From IMG/VR virus record IMGVR_UViG_3300027896_000052, positions 1 to 55,286 of that record: 55,286 nt of DNA; one strand, 5' to 3'. Each line of letters opens with the position of its first letter. Positions within the stretch are counted from its first letter, which is position 1. The position numbers and the translations under genes were made by a program. The DNA comes from a virus. This document shows positions 40,907 to 49,042 of this stretch, piece after piece. Under the pieces are notes generated by a model. It ran no database searches, was not told the origin of the DNA, and worked only from the letters and a program-made list of their open reading frames with translations.

Positions 40907-41380
40907 TTATTTCGGGGCTCGCTCGGCTCCGTAGATCTCGACCGCATAAAGCATCAGGAGATAGGCATCCGCTTCGTCCTCCGAATCGAAGCGACGGCCG
41001 GCCCGCCGCTCGGCTTCCGCCTGCATAGCCGGCTTCTTTGACTTCCCGGTTCCGGTCGCCCATTTCTTGATCGTCATCGTATGGCCCATGGCGTATTCGA
41101 TCCCGCGCTCCGCACAATATTCCTGGACCCGCGTCCCCATCCCAACCAGGACGTCCGTCGCGGGCCCGCCGCGGGCATGCGGCTGCTCATAGACAACGAG
41201 TTCAGGTTTCGTCATGTCGAGCATCTCCCGGAGCCAGGACCCCCAGCGGATGAACCGCATCCCTCGGCTTTCTCCCCGGGGGCTCGGGACTTCGAAGGTT
41301 CCCGACTCCGGCGATCGCCCTTGACCGTGGTGGATTGAGAATCCGGTTTTGAGGCCGAGATCCAGGGCCAGAATCTTCAT
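40907..41380 (-). CDS. RuvC-like Holliday junction resolvase
   Basis: 157 residues, the usual size. RNase H-fold acidic residues: Asp7 in ILALDLGLKTGFS, Glu65 in ELVVYEQPHARGG, and the C-terminal pair in FDSEDEADAYLLMLYA (Asp135, Asp138). Helix KPAMQAEAERRAGRRF precedes. Resolves branched DNA before packaging. ATGA-coupled to the preceding gene. Confidence 0.88.
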   Translation of the reverse strand: MKILALDLGLKTGFSIHHGQGRSPESGTFEVPSPRGESRGMRFIRWGSWLREMLDMTKPELVVYEQPHARGGPATDVLVGMGTRVQEYCAERGIEYAMGHTMTIKKWATGTGKSKKPAMQAEAERRAGRRFDSEDEADAYLLMLYAVEIYGAERAPK

Positions 41381-41643
41381 CGGGTTGCCTCCGTTCCTTT
41401 ATGGAGCCGCGTCATTGTTTCCACGATGAAGTCCCAGCGATATCCGGCTTTCCACATTTTCGCGGAATCGCAAAAAATCGCCATGGTCTTCGCGTCGAAA
41501 AGTCGGCGGCCCGGGACCCCTCCGATCGGGCTGAACGGTCCGCCTTTTTTCGATAAATAATAAAATCGGTTCCTATCCAGGCCGGAGGCTTCCATAATTT
41601 CCTGGGTCGCATAAAGCCGAGCGTCGGCCTTGACTTCGATCAT
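41377..41643 (-). CDS. MerR-like HTH protein
   Basis: 88 residues. The start at 41643 overlaps the stop of the small membrane gene by ATGA, which settles it over an upstream start. LYATQEIMEASGLDRNRFYY with LSKKGGPFSPIGGVPGRRLF resembles the winged helix of excisionase/MerR-type proteins; AKMWKAGYRWDFIVETMTRL follows. Possible DNA-binding regulator. Confidence 0.7.
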   Translation of the reverse strand: MIEVKADARLYATQEIMEASGLDRNRFYYLSKKGGPFSPIGGVPGRRLFDAKTMAIFCDSAKMWKAGYRWDFIVETMTRLHKGTEATR

Positions 41644-41768
41644 GGCCTCCTCCAGGTCCTCCGGCCCCACCATCTGCCGGCCAGAAATCCCACGATAAAA
41701 GCTGGCGCTGCGATGATCAAGATCTCGTAGAGGTGAATCCCGCCGATCAGCAAGGGCAGTTTTGTCAT
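41640..41768 (-). CDS. Short membrane protein
   Basis: 42 residues: one hydrophobic helix (IHLYEILIIAAPAFIVGFLA) followed by a basic tail (GRWWGRRTWRRP). Stop and next start overlap by ATGA, supporting translation. Unknown. Confidence 0.58.
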   Translation of the reverse strand: MTKLPLLIGGIHLYEILIIAAPAFIVGFLAGRWWGRRTWRRP

Positions 41769-41783
41769 TGTCTCCTCATTTTT

Positions 41784-41999
41784 TTATCCGTACCACTTTC
41801 GTAGGGCCAATTTCCCCTTGACCCGGGTAAACGATTTCTTCATTAAATATCCCCGGATCAGATAGGTCACTTCGCCCGTAAACTGGCCGACGGTCGATGT
41901 ATAGATCTTCACATCCCTGATATCGAGATCCTCAATCGCAGCCAAGATCAGGCGCCGGGCGGACGCCGAGCATTTCTTGAAGTAAATAGTATCGATCAT
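41784..41999 (-). CDS. Unknown small protein
   Basis: 71 residues, 11 bases after the radical SAM gene. Basic beta-rich sequence (IYTSTVGQFTGEVTYLIRGY). Not recognised. Confidence 0.6.
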   Translation of the reverse strand: MIDTIYFKKCSASARRLILAAIEDLDIRDVKIYTSTVGQFTGEVTYLIRGYLMKKSFTRVKGKLALRKWYG

Positions 42000-42010
42000 G
42001 CTTCGCGGAC

Positions 42011-42700
42011 CTATCCCTCGAGCAGGCGCCCGAGATTCGTTTTGCGGCGGATCTCTATCTTCATGTTCTGGAGCCGGCTCACGAAATCCCGGACCTTATC
42101 CGCCGTCGGTTCCTTCAGACCACATGCCTTCGAGTCCGCCCCGATCGCCACGAATTCCGGCCCGATCGCGCGGATCCATTCCGCGAGGATAGCGGGATCG
42201 AAATCCATGATGGGCTCGATCGTCACGAAGCGAGGAATCCTTCTGGTCTTCATCGCCATTATCCCCTCATATCTACTGGACGGCTGGGGGGCCTTCCCTT
42301 CTTCGATATCGCGGTTCGTTTCGATCGTCGTCCCGAATAAAACATCTTCAGGGAAAAATCCTAGATACTCCGCGGCCCGCTCCGGATTTTTGCTCTGCAG
42401 GACGTACTTGTTTCCCGGGAATTCGAGAAGATGTTTCAAAATCTTGAGGATGAAATTTTCCGGGACGTCGGCCGCGAAGAGGTCGTTCATGTGCTCGACG
42501 AAAATTGTATTCCCGGTCCCATAATTGACCCGGAATTCATTTTCGAGAAGCCGGACCGGCCCGGTATACTTTTTCGGCCGGCCCCAGCGAGCCTTCCCGA
42601 CATAACAATAGGGGCAGGCATGAGAGCAGGCGCCGCCGAGGTGGGCGTGGGTGTGCGAAACCCAATCATACATGTTCCCGCGCGATGGATTTAAGGGCAT
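42011..42700 (-). CDS. Radical SAM protein, phage Gp37/Gp68 (DUF5131) family
   Basis: 229 residues. The 4Fe-4S motif is CSHACPYCYVGKA (CxxxCxxC), followed by IFVEHMNDLFAADVPENFIL, KILKHLLEFPGNKYVLQSKN, GTTIETNRDI and RFVTIEPIMDFDP, the recognised run of DUF5131 proteins. IGADSKACGL lies near the C terminus. Complete domain. Radical chemistry on an unknown substrate, perhaps nucleic acid; unusual to keep in a 54-kb genome. Confidence 0.9.
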   Translation of the reverse strand: MPLNPSRGNMYDWVSHTHAHLGGACSHACPYCYVGKARWGRPKKYTGPVRLLENEFRVNYGTGNTIFVEHMNDLFAADVPENFILKILKHLLEFPGNKYVLQSKNPERAAEYLGFFPEDVLFGTTIETNRDIEEGKAPQPSSRYEGIMAMKTRRIPRFVTIEPIMDFDPAILAEWIRAIGPEFVAIGADSKACGLKEPTADKVRDFVSRLQNMKIEIRRKTNLGRLLEG

Positions 42701-43149
42701 TTCGCATCGCCTTCTTTCGTATCTTCTTCGGCTTGCTCATCTAGCGGGGCGACGGATCTGATAAGCGCGCGGAGCTTGCTTATTTTTCCATCCAGATAAT
42801 CCCCGAAAAGAAATTTCTGATCGGGGTTGGGGTTATCCAGCACGATTCCCCGATATTTGGATGCAAGATGGACAATATAATTAAACTGCGCCAGCAGTTC
42901 TTTCTGTTCATCTAGCTGGATCCACCAGGCCGGAATTTTGAATTTATGCCGAGCGAATTCCGCTAGAAATTTCAGGGCCGAGATCTCCTTCAGTTGCTTC
43001 TCAATGATCTCGAGATGGGCCTCCCTTTCTTTCAAGAATCGGCCCTTCAGGCGGTCCATCTTGCCGACGGCGAAGACCGCCGTGATCACGACTCCGACGA
43101 TCGCTCCGATTAGGAGCAGGATCCACCAGGCCGGGTTTTGGGCGATCAT
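42691..43149 (-). CDS. Membrane-anchored coiled-coil protein
   Basis: 152 residues. N-terminal helix WWILLLIGAIVGVVITAVFA anchors it; then KGRFLKEREAHLEIIEKQLK is a coiled coil, with a soluble helical domain to the end. Overlaps both neighbours. Unknown. Confidence 0.65.
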   Translation of the reverse strand: MIAQNPAWWILLLIGAIVGVVITAVFAVGKMDRLKGRFLKEREAHLEIIEKQLKEISALKFLAEFARHKFKIPAWWIQLDEQKELLAQFNYIVHLASKYRGIVLDNPNPDQKFLFGDYLDGKISKLRALIRSVAPLDEQAEEDTKEGDAKCP

Positions 43150-44180
43150 TTCGGGGGATCCTCGGCCGGCGGCAGGGGGAGGGCCTGCGGCGCTTCGGCT
43201 ACCTTGAGGACATCGGCCATGGTAGAGTCCCCGAGCTTCATGAACGTGTCGATGATCTCCGCCTTCTTGAGCCTCCGGAGGCCCTGGGAGAATCCCCCGA
43301 CTTCCTTGGCGAGATCAATCAGGTTCTTCTTCGTTTTGCTCTGGAAGAATTCCCGCCAGATCTCATGGGCCGATTCCGGGGTCCCGGGAGCCGGCTGCTC
43401 GCACAGCCTCTTGACCGAGGCATCGAGGTCCGTATCGGCTTCCAGGTCCTTCGCGGCCTGATCTTCCTTTCCGAGTTTCTTCGCCAGGGCATTGGCCAGG
43501 TGGACGGTCTCGAGCCGTTCCGTAAGGTCATCGATTTCCTCCTGGATCTTCCTGGCACGATCGTAGAGGTGATCGATTTCCTTCTGCGTATTTTTCTCGG
43601 TCAGCTCGAGCTCATTGACGATGATGTCATAGTCCCCGAAGAGGGTCTTCTGGATCGGCTCGTCGACGTCAAGACCGGCCGCGGTCCCGGTCTTAAAAGT
43701 TCCAGGCTCCGGACCGGCCTCTTTTTTCTCCTCCGCCCCCTCGGCCAGCCGCTTTTCCTCCGCCGTCGGCTCCGGCCCGGTCGCGGATCCGCCGCCCCCC
43801 ATCTCTTTCTCCGGCTTCAGGCCCGGATCCGGACCTTCGTCGCCTTCCTCCCGGGCCTTCCGCTCGGCCTCCTCCGCTCCCGCGATTTCGTCCATGAAGT
43901 GCGGCAGCTTCTTTTTCTTCCCGGGAACGACCTTTTTCGCCGAAGGAGTCCGATTTTCTTCCTCCTCCATCTCGAAGGCCTTGGAGACGAGACCAAGTCC
44001 CCTTTGAATCGAGGCGCGCGCTCTCGGCTTCGTCGGATCGAGAGGATCGCCGGCAGGACAGATGCAGCCACGGCGAAATCCCGAGGAGGGCTTCTCCGCC
44101 TTCGGTTTTTTCTCCAGGTCCTCCTCGGCCTTCCTGATTCGACCGATGATCCCGCGGACTTTCTTCGCTTTCTTTGCCAT
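43146..44180 (-). CDS. Unknown charged protein with coiled coil
   Basis: 344 residues. Basic N terminus with GCICPAG; low-complexity Glu/Gly/Pro middle (100-160); coiled coil at about 190-235 (VNELELTEKNTQKEIDHLYD, KIQEEIDDLTERLETVHLAN); a globular C-terminal part with HEIWREFFQSKTKKNLIDLA and LRRLKKAEIIDTFMKLGDST, possibly SAP/Rho-N-like. Could be a DNA-associated or scaffold-type protein; unclassified. Confidence 0.65.
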   Translation of the reverse strand: MAKKAKKVRGIIGRIRKAEEDLEKKPKAEKPSSGFRRGCICPAGDPLDPTKPRARASIQRGLGLVSKAFEMEEEENRTPSAKKVVPGKKKKLPHFMDEIAGAEEAERKAREEGDEGPDPGLKPEKEMGGGGSATGPEPTAEEKRLAEGAEEKKEAGPEPGTFKTGTAAGLDVDEPIQKTLFGDYDIIVNELELTEKNTQKEIDHLYDRARKIQEEIDDLTERLETVHLANALAKKLGKEDQAAKDLEADTDLDASVKRLCEQPAPGTPESAHEIWREFFQSKTKKNLIDLAKEVGGFSQGLRRLKKAEIIDTFMKLGDSTMADVLKVAEAPQALPLPPAEDPPK

Positions 44181-44216
44181 GATATCCTCCTATCCTTTTT
44201 TCAGGGCGGTTACAGA

Positions 44217-44390
44217 TCAGGCTTTAGGGCCTGGCCATTCTGTGCCTTTGGGGAATGCCTTTTTTAACATCTCGGCGAATTCCGGGGGGAGTTTCCTCCG
44301 CCTTTCCGCTCTCCCGATCAAGACCCCCATGATCAAGGCGGCCAGGATGTTCAGGCAGACGCTGATGAAAAGCAGGGCGTTGATCATCAT
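44217..44390 (-). CDS. Short membrane protein
   Basis: 57 residues starting MMINALLFISVCLNILAALI, one transmembrane helix then a basic segment (GRAERRRKLPPEFAEMLKKA). ATGA-coupled to the preceding 60-residue gene. Unknown. Confidence 0.62.
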   Translation of the reverse strand: MMINALLFISVCLNILAALIMGVLIGRAERRRKLPPEFAEMLKKAFPKGTEWPGPKA

Positions 44391-44569
44391 GTCCCCGCTT
44401 GAGCCGAAAGAACGATGATCTCCGATATCGTCGCCGGCTCGCCTTTGCCCTTGGCGATTTCCAGGATCCTGATGTCCTCAATCCCGGTCGTCAGGGAAAG
44501 AATCCGATAGAGATCGGGCCTGGATTTCGCCTTCGCCAAAAGAGCCTTCCGGAGGGCTTCGATTTCCAT
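44387..44569 (-). CDS. Unknown small protein
   Basis: 60 residues from ATG 44569, which overlaps the stop of the hydrolase-like gene (TGATG). Helical start (EIEALRKALLAKAKSRPDLY), then ILEIAKGKGEPATISEIIVL. Not recognised. Confidence 0.62.
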   Translation of the reverse strand: MEIEALRKALLAKAKSRPDLYRILSLTTGIEDIRILEIAKGKGEPATISEIIVLSAQAGT

Positions 44570-45942
44570 CACTTGGGCCCCCCGGCGTCCGGATACTTCC
44601 TCCGGATCTCGGCTCCCCAGAGAGTCGTAGCGATCAGGGCGTAGACGTCGAGGCTTTCGGGGAGAATCTGGTCCGGGGCCTCGCCATCGGAGATCTCGCC
44701 GGGCAGGAATTCGATGTGATCCAGCCGGCGCTGGGAATACTGCGGCGTCCCGTACTTCGCCCACCAGGCCGTGATCAGCTTGAGGCGTTCCGCGGGCGTT
44801 GCCTGGCACCTGGGGTATTTCGTGCAGTAGCCCTTCTTGCCTTCGACCCGGACCGTGGCGCCGTCATCGGAATAGCCATAGGCCCGGATGTCGCTCCCGA
44901 AGGCCGGATCGAATTCCTCGACGAGGGCCTGCCAATGGACCTGCATGACGGCGTCCCGGATCCCGAAGATCTTGGAGACATCGGGCGAAAGCCCACCATG
45001 GATCCAATGCCCGGTATTCGGGGCCGCGGAGAACGGCGTCGGGAGGTAGCTGGCCAGATGGAGCTTTTCTCCCAGAGGAATGACGACTCCTCGGACCCAG
45101 GCTTCCATGTTCGGACCCATGGCGTCGTTCGGATACATGAGTTCGTTTCCGATCCCGATCCGATGCCCGCCGGAAGCGGGGAGGAGCTTCATGATCCGGT
45201 CCGCCCATTGGAAGAAATATCCCCTCGCCCGGTCGCTCGAGTCGTAAATGCCGTTCACGCTGTTCACGTTCTTGGCCCAGGGCGAGTTCGCGGCGTCGCA
45301 GTTGTCGAAGAGGTCGAAATGGATCCGGACATGGTAGGGCATCAAGACGTCTCTGAGCCGCTCGATGGCCAGGTCGAAGGCCGGATTCGGAACGTCCAAG
45401 TTGAAGGACGAGGGGTCCCTGGTGTACGGCGCCGTCGTCGTGAGGATGGCCTGATAGGCGGGGTCGTCCCAGCACATCATGATCCGGACGTAATCGATGC
45501 CGGCCAGGGAGATCTTCTGGGCGAAGTTCTCGAGTTGCTTATCCGAATAATGGTGGAGGAGAACGTGGCCCGAAAGCCAGGCGACCGTCATTCGGGGCAT
45601 CCAGTCGGGCTTCGGCGTGTCGGCCGGATAGGTCTTCGCGCAGGTAGTGCATTGAGTCGTCGGCTCCTCCCCGACCTTGAAAGTTCCCATGATCTTCTGC
45701 AGACAGAAGGGGCCTGGGAGTAGACCGCTGACCCGGCAGACCTCGACTTCGACGACCTGGCCGGGATCCGTCTTGTGAAGCTCGCAGAGCGGCGGGTCGA
45801 CCCAGACGTAATACTGGCGGGTGATCTTGGTCGGGCACCAGGGCCGGGCGGCCTGACCGCTATCGGCGCAGACCGTGACCTTGTGCGTCTGGCAGCAGAT
45901 CCCGAGTTTTTCGCAGAGCCATTTCTTCGTGCTGTTTTTCAT
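44569..45942 (-). CDS. Cys-rich TIM-barrel glycoside hydrolase-like protein
   Basis: 457 residues; the start at 45942 is chosen for its AAGGAG site (an in-frame ATG lies 39 bases upstream). Residues 1-110 hold two Cys repeats, VCADSGQAARPWCP and VCRVSGLLPGPFCL, each followed by P..x..C..H/C, resembling the C-terminal Cys motif of class A penicillin-binding proteins. From about 120 a clan GH-A-like (alpha/beta)8 barrel follows: IDYVRIMMCWDDPAY, HVRIHFDLFDNCD, HRIGIGNELMYPND (Asn-Glu acid/base) and RRLDHIEFLPGEIS (candidate nucleophile). No signal peptide. Polysaccharide or peptidoglycan cleavage is plausible. Confidence 0.68.
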   Translation of the reverse strand: MKNSTKKWLCEKLGICCQTHKVTVCADSGQAARPWCPTKITRQYYVWVDPPLCELHKTDPGQVVEVEVCRVSGLLPGPFCLQKIMGTFKVGEEPTTQCTTCAKTYPADTPKPDWMPRMTVAWLSGHVLLHHYSDKQLENFAQKISLAGIDYVRIMMCWDDPAYQAILTTTAPYTRDPSSFNLDVPNPAFDLAIERLRDVLMPYHVRIHFDLFDNCDAANSPWAKNVNSVNGIYDSSDRARGYFFQWADRIMKLLPASGGHRIGIGNELMYPNDAMGPNMEAWVRGVVIPLGEKLHLASYLPTPFSAAPNTGHWIHGGLSPDVSKIFGIRDAVMQVHWQALVEEFDPAFGSDIRAYGYSDDGATVRVEGKKGYCTKYPRCQATPAERLKLITAWWAKYGTPQYSQRRLDHIEFLPGEISDGEAPDQILPESLDVYALIATTLWGAEIRRKYPDAGGPK

Positions 45943-45952
45943 GATATTCTCC

Positions 45953-46135
45953 TTATTTTCCTCGGTCCTCTTTCCCGTCATAAAAAAGGCTGATTCCTAA
46001 TTCTCCTTCGACCCGATGTTTGTACTTTTTGGCGTGAATCTTTGCTATTGCCTGGGCGTTTTTATAACTATATGTTTCCCATCCGCAATCTTGGCACCTC
46101 ATGATCGCGTGAACGACCCCATAGCCGTATTTCAT
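45953..46135 (-). CDS. Small zinc-finger-like protein
   Basis: 60 residues from ATG 46135 (TGATG overlap; a TTG one codon earlier is possible). CQDCGWETYSYKNAQAIAKI with HAKKYKH gives a C-x2-C plus His pattern like C2H2-type single fingers found in phages. Unknown role. Confidence 0.65.
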   Translation of the reverse strand: MKYGYGVVHAIMRCQDCGWETYSYKNAQAIAKIHAKKYKHRVEGELGISLFYDGKEDRGK

Positions 46136-46479
46136 CAAATCTTGGGCTCTTCTTCCGGCTCCGATTGAGGTTCCTGAGCCGCCTCCATCTCTTGGCGATA
46201 CCGCTCCTGGGCTTCCTCCTCCTGGGCTTCTTCTTGCCGGCGGGCTTCGAGCCGCCGCTCCTCGAGTCGCCGTTCCTCCCGGGCTTCGGCTTCCCGCTCC
46301 TCCTCCCTCCTCTCCTCGGCCCGACGGGCTTCGATCTCGGCCTCCCGGAAGCCGTCGAAGTAGTCCCGGTCTCTCTCGCCGAGGCCGGCCATGCTATTCC
46401 GCTCCATGTCGGGCCGGCCCCGCCGCTCGAAGTCCCGGCGGCCTTCCTGGAAATCGGAATCGTATCCGTAGCGGCTCAT
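46135..46479 (-). CDS. Charged Glu/Arg repeat protein
   Basis: 114 residues. After a Tyr/Gly-rich start (RYGYDSDFQEGRRDFERRGR) it becomes nearly pure Glu/Arg/Ala (REAEIEARRAEE-type repeats), a single long charged helix. Low complexity prevents classification. Overlapping starts and stops support it. Confidence 0.62.
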   Translation of the reverse strand: MSRYGYDSDFQEGRRDFERRGRPDMERNSMAGLGERDRDYFDGFREAEIEARRAEERREEEREAEAREERRLEERRLEARRQEEAQEEEAQERYRQEMEAAQEPQSEPEEEPKI

Positions 46480-46715
46480 ATCCCTGTCTCCCCGTCCGGG
46501 AAAGAGGGTCGGCCGCCGATTTTCTCGATGGTGTCCAAAATATCGACCGTCCGCTGATAATCGGCGATCAACTCATCGATCCTGGCGGCTTCTTTTTTTT
46601 CTATCGCTAGACAGTCCTCTGTTCTCTTGATAGCGGCCATCTTGGATATTTTATCTGCCTTGGCGGACTGCAGGCATGCGTAGAGGGTTTCCCTCGTATA
46701 CTTTGAGGCGCTCAT
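46476..46715 (-). CDS. Unknown helical protein
   Basis: 79 residues, ATGA-coupled. Two helices (YACLQSAKADKISKMAAIKR and KKEAARIDELIADYQRTVDI) suggest a helical hairpin. Not recognised. Confidence 0.65.
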   Translation of the reverse strand: MSASKYTRETLYACLQSAKADKISKMAAIKRTEDCLAIEKKEAARIDELIADYQRTVDILDTIEKIGGRPSFPDGETGI

Positions 46716-47590
46716 CGTCCAGTCCTTTGCGTCCCCGGGTCGATGAAGCTCCAGACCGCCCCGTTCAGGACCAGCCCCTCGGTCTTCGTCTTCCGGACGT
46801 ACTCCCCGATCTTCGTTTCGTCGGGCATCCAGAATTCATGGGGTAGGAGCTCGGCGTTGATCATGTTCCATTTGAAGTTCCGCCGGGCCGCCAGACCGGT
46901 CCCGAGCCCCGGATCATAGGCCGCCGGCTTCTCCTCGACGATCTTCGTCTCGGCCGTGGCTGCGGCTGCCAGGATCCGGTCCGCCTCTGCTTTCGCCTCT
47001 GCCTCGGCCTTCGCCTTCGCTTCCTTGATCCGGGCTTCCTCTTCGGCGATCCGCATCTGCTTGAATTTTTCTGCCTGGCCTTGAGCAGCAGCGGCTGCTT
47101 CCCTTGCCCTGGCTTCCCGTTCGGCGGCCTGGCGCTTGGCTTCCGCCTCCTCCCGGGCCCGCTGTTCGGCCTCCTGGGCGAGGCGTAAAGCCTTTTCTTC
47201 GGCCGCCCGCTTTTCCGCCTCGATCCGGTCGCGCTCGGCAGCCGCCCGGCGTTCCTTTTCCTTTTCGGCGAGGATATATTGCCCTTGGATCCGGCCCAGC
47301 CGGGCTTCGCCGGCCTCGAGGGGCTTGTCGTACTTGTCCCTTTTGGCGATCGCCGCCTTGTGCCCGCCGTGAAACCAGGCGATGAGGCCGTTGAAGGTTT
47401 GGGCGATCAGCGTCCGCTCCGCCCGGATGGCATCCCCCAGGTCCCGGCTTTTCTTGAAATCCTCCAGGCTCTGGATCGGCTGCAACTCCATGGCCAGCGT
47501 CGCCAGATTCTGGCTCCGGAGTTCGATCTTGTCCGTTTCGACCGAGGGCGGCTGGAATCCCGCCAGGGCTTCCGCGTTCAGGCCGCTCAT
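46712..47590 (-). CDS. Long coiled-coil protein of replication region
   Basis: 292 residues. N-terminal part (LATLAMELQPIQSLEDFKKS; TFNGLIAWFHGGHKAAIAKR) followed by an Ala/Glu/Arg coiled coil (110-215) and a small globular end (RRNFKWNMINAELLPHEFWM then GAVWSFID). This order (domain, coiled coil, short C-terminal domain) is common in phage proteins near recombination genes. Possibly DNA-associated. Unnamed. Confidence 0.68.
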   Translation of the reverse strand: MSGLNAEALAGFQPPSVETDKIELRSQNLATLAMELQPIQSLEDFKKSRDLGDAIRAERTLIAQTFNGLIAWFHGGHKAAIAKRDKYDKPLEAGEARLGRIQGQYILAEKEKERRAAAERDRIEAEKRAAEEKALRLAQEAEQRAREEAEAKRQAAEREARAREAAAAAQGQAEKFKQMRIAEEEARIKEAKAKAEAEAKAEADRILAAAATAETKIVEEKPAAYDPGLGTGLAARRNFKWNMINAELLPHEFWMPDETKIGEYVRKTKTEGLVLNGAVWSFIDPGTQRTGR

Positions 47591-47892
47591 TTGGCCGGCT
47601 TCCCGTTCCGAGCCTTGCCCGCGAGGCTGCCAATGACATCCGCGGCGTCGACCGGGGCCGCCGTGTCTTCGCCGGCCGGCTGGGGGCCCGCGGCGGGCGG
47701 GGTCCCCGGCGTCGCGTCGCTCAATTTGAACGTCGGCTCCCCGCCCGTCAGCTTTTCTTTCTCGAGCCGGAGCTCGAGGTCGTCGAGGCGCTCGATTTCC
47801 TTCTTGAAGCCGCGCTCGATTTGGTCGATCACGGCGGCCTTCAGCTCCCGGAGCGCGATCCGCTCCCGCGTGATGTGTTCTTGTAGATCCAT
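47587..47892 (-). CDS. Unknown small protein with coiled coil
   Basis: 101 residues with AAGGAGG. N-terminal helix QEHITRERIALRELKAAVID and ERLDDLELRLEKEKLTG, then a Pro/Ala/Gly tail. ATGA-coupled to the next gene. Not recognised. Confidence 0.65.
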   Translation of the reverse strand: MDLQEHITRERIALRELKAAVIDQIERGFKKEIERLDDLELRLEKEKLTGGEPTFKLSDATPGTPPAAGPQPAGEDTAAPVDAADVIGSLAGKARNGKPAK

Positions 47893-47905
47893 AATATCCT
47901 CCTTT

Positions 47906-48910
47906 TTAACCGAAAATTTCGGTCAGCTTTTTGACTCGATACTCGTTCCTATCCTGCATTGTAGCTGGCGTGTCGCCTTTATATTCGGCTTCAAAGGCTG
48001 CATCGATTTCTGGCAGCATGATCAGGGCCGGACCCGCCAGGTCATCCTCAAATTTCCGCGTCCGGCCGACCATTCGGTCCCGGACCATGGCTTCCTCTTT
48101 GTTCGCCGATCGGCTGGGGTCCCGGCTGTCCGCCTCGAGCCTCCCGAATTTTGATCTGAAAGTCGCCGCGCTGAGAATGTTTTTCGCCCAGAAAGGGTCG
48201 CGCTGGCTCCATTCCAAAATCTTCATGATAGTCTTGAAGGGAATCCCCTTTCCCTCGATCCCCTTCCCTTCCATGATCCTGAATTCGTGAGCCCAGGCTT
48301 CGAGTCGGTTAGCTCCGGTGAGAACATGGTACGGAACATTTTCTTTTACCGCTGCCTCGAGGTATTTCGATAGGGCAAGGTGCCGTTTCTCATATTTGAA
48401 TTTTCCAATTGGCTGAGGATCAGGATCCGAAGGTGGGAGCTTATTTCCTATCCTCTCCTCTTCTCTATTCTTCTCTAATCTTATGTCCTCTTTCCCGGGT
48501 GTCGTGTCCGATTTTCCGGACATGGGGTCCGGGATTTCAGCCATCCTTCTCCGATGCCTATCGGAAAGGGAATAAGTTTCTGTACTGATAACGTAATAAA
48601 CTCCAGGTGCCGTCTCCCTTATTTTATTTACCTTTTCGCTCAGGCAGATGTCGATTACCATCCGGAGTTTATCCTCCGGGACGCAAAACATTCCGGCGAG
48701 TTGAGAGATCGGGTAGGGGGTCGTCTCATTTGCCCGGATGTACCCCCCGTCTTTTTTGGAGAGGGTCAGGAGGTCTGCGAAAATTCCCCGGAGATCTTCG
48801 ATGAAATTACCTTTTTCGTCCCGGATGATCAATTCGTGGCGGGTCGATCCAAAGAGCCATTTATCAATATAAAATGGGTACCAGGTATCGATTTGCTTAC
48901 CGCGCTTCAT
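47906..48910 (-). CDS. Replication initiator / replisome organiser-like protein
   Basis: 334 residues. The N-terminal 100 residues (WYPFYIDKWLFGSTRHEL; DLLTLSKKDGGYIRANETTP; LAGMFCVPEDKLRMVIDICL) match the winged-helix replisome organiser domain of phage O/DnaD-type proteins. A linker rich in Pro/Asp follows, then a DnaD/DnaB2-like part (FKTIMKILEWSQRDPFWAKN with AATFRSKFGRLE). No helicase or primase is encoded, so it should recruit host replication proteins. Expression is probably controlled by the structured leader just upstream. Confidence 0.78.
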   Translation of the reverse strand: MKRGKQIDTWYPFYIDKWLFGSTRHELIIRDEKGNFIEDLRGIFADLLTLSKKDGGYIRANETTPYPISQLAGMFCVPEDKLRMVIDICLSEKVNKIRETAPGVYYVISTETYSLSDRHRRRMAEIPDPMSGKSDTTPGKEDIRLEKNREEERIGNKLPPSDPDPQPIGKFKYEKRHLALSKYLEAAVKENVPYHVLTGANRLEAWAHEFRIMEGKGIEGKGIPFKTIMKILEWSQRDPFWAKNILSAATFRSKFGRLEADSRDPSRSANKEEAMVRDRMVGRTRKFEDDLAGPALIMLPEIDAAFEAEYKGDTPATMQDRNEYRVKKLTEIFG

Positions 48911-48924
48911 GCTTCCCTTTCTTC

Positions 48925-49038
48925 AAATAAAAATTCCCGGGCCGCCCCCCTTTCGCTTCCTGTGAGAGAACGCGGCTTTGTAGGCAGAGGGCGACGCCGG
49001 GAATTATTTTCTTTGGGCATTTTTGCGTTCTCTCACAG
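48925..49038 (-). promoter_or_regulatory. Structured leader with interleaved inverted repeats (attenuator-like)
   Basis: Minus-strand RNA. Stem 1: CTGTGAGAGAACGC (49038-49025) pairs perfectly with GCGTTCTCTCACAG (48973-48960), 14 bp. Stem 2: AATTCCCGG plus GTCGCCC (49005-48989, one bulged C) pairs with GGGCGGC plus CCGGGAATT (48947-48932), 16 bp including one G-U pair, followed by TTTTTATTT as in an intrinsic terminator. The arms alternate (1-2-1'-2'), so they form a pseudoknot or exclude each other. It lies between a promoter and the replication gene. Confidence 0.8.
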
Positions 49039-49042
49039 TCCC

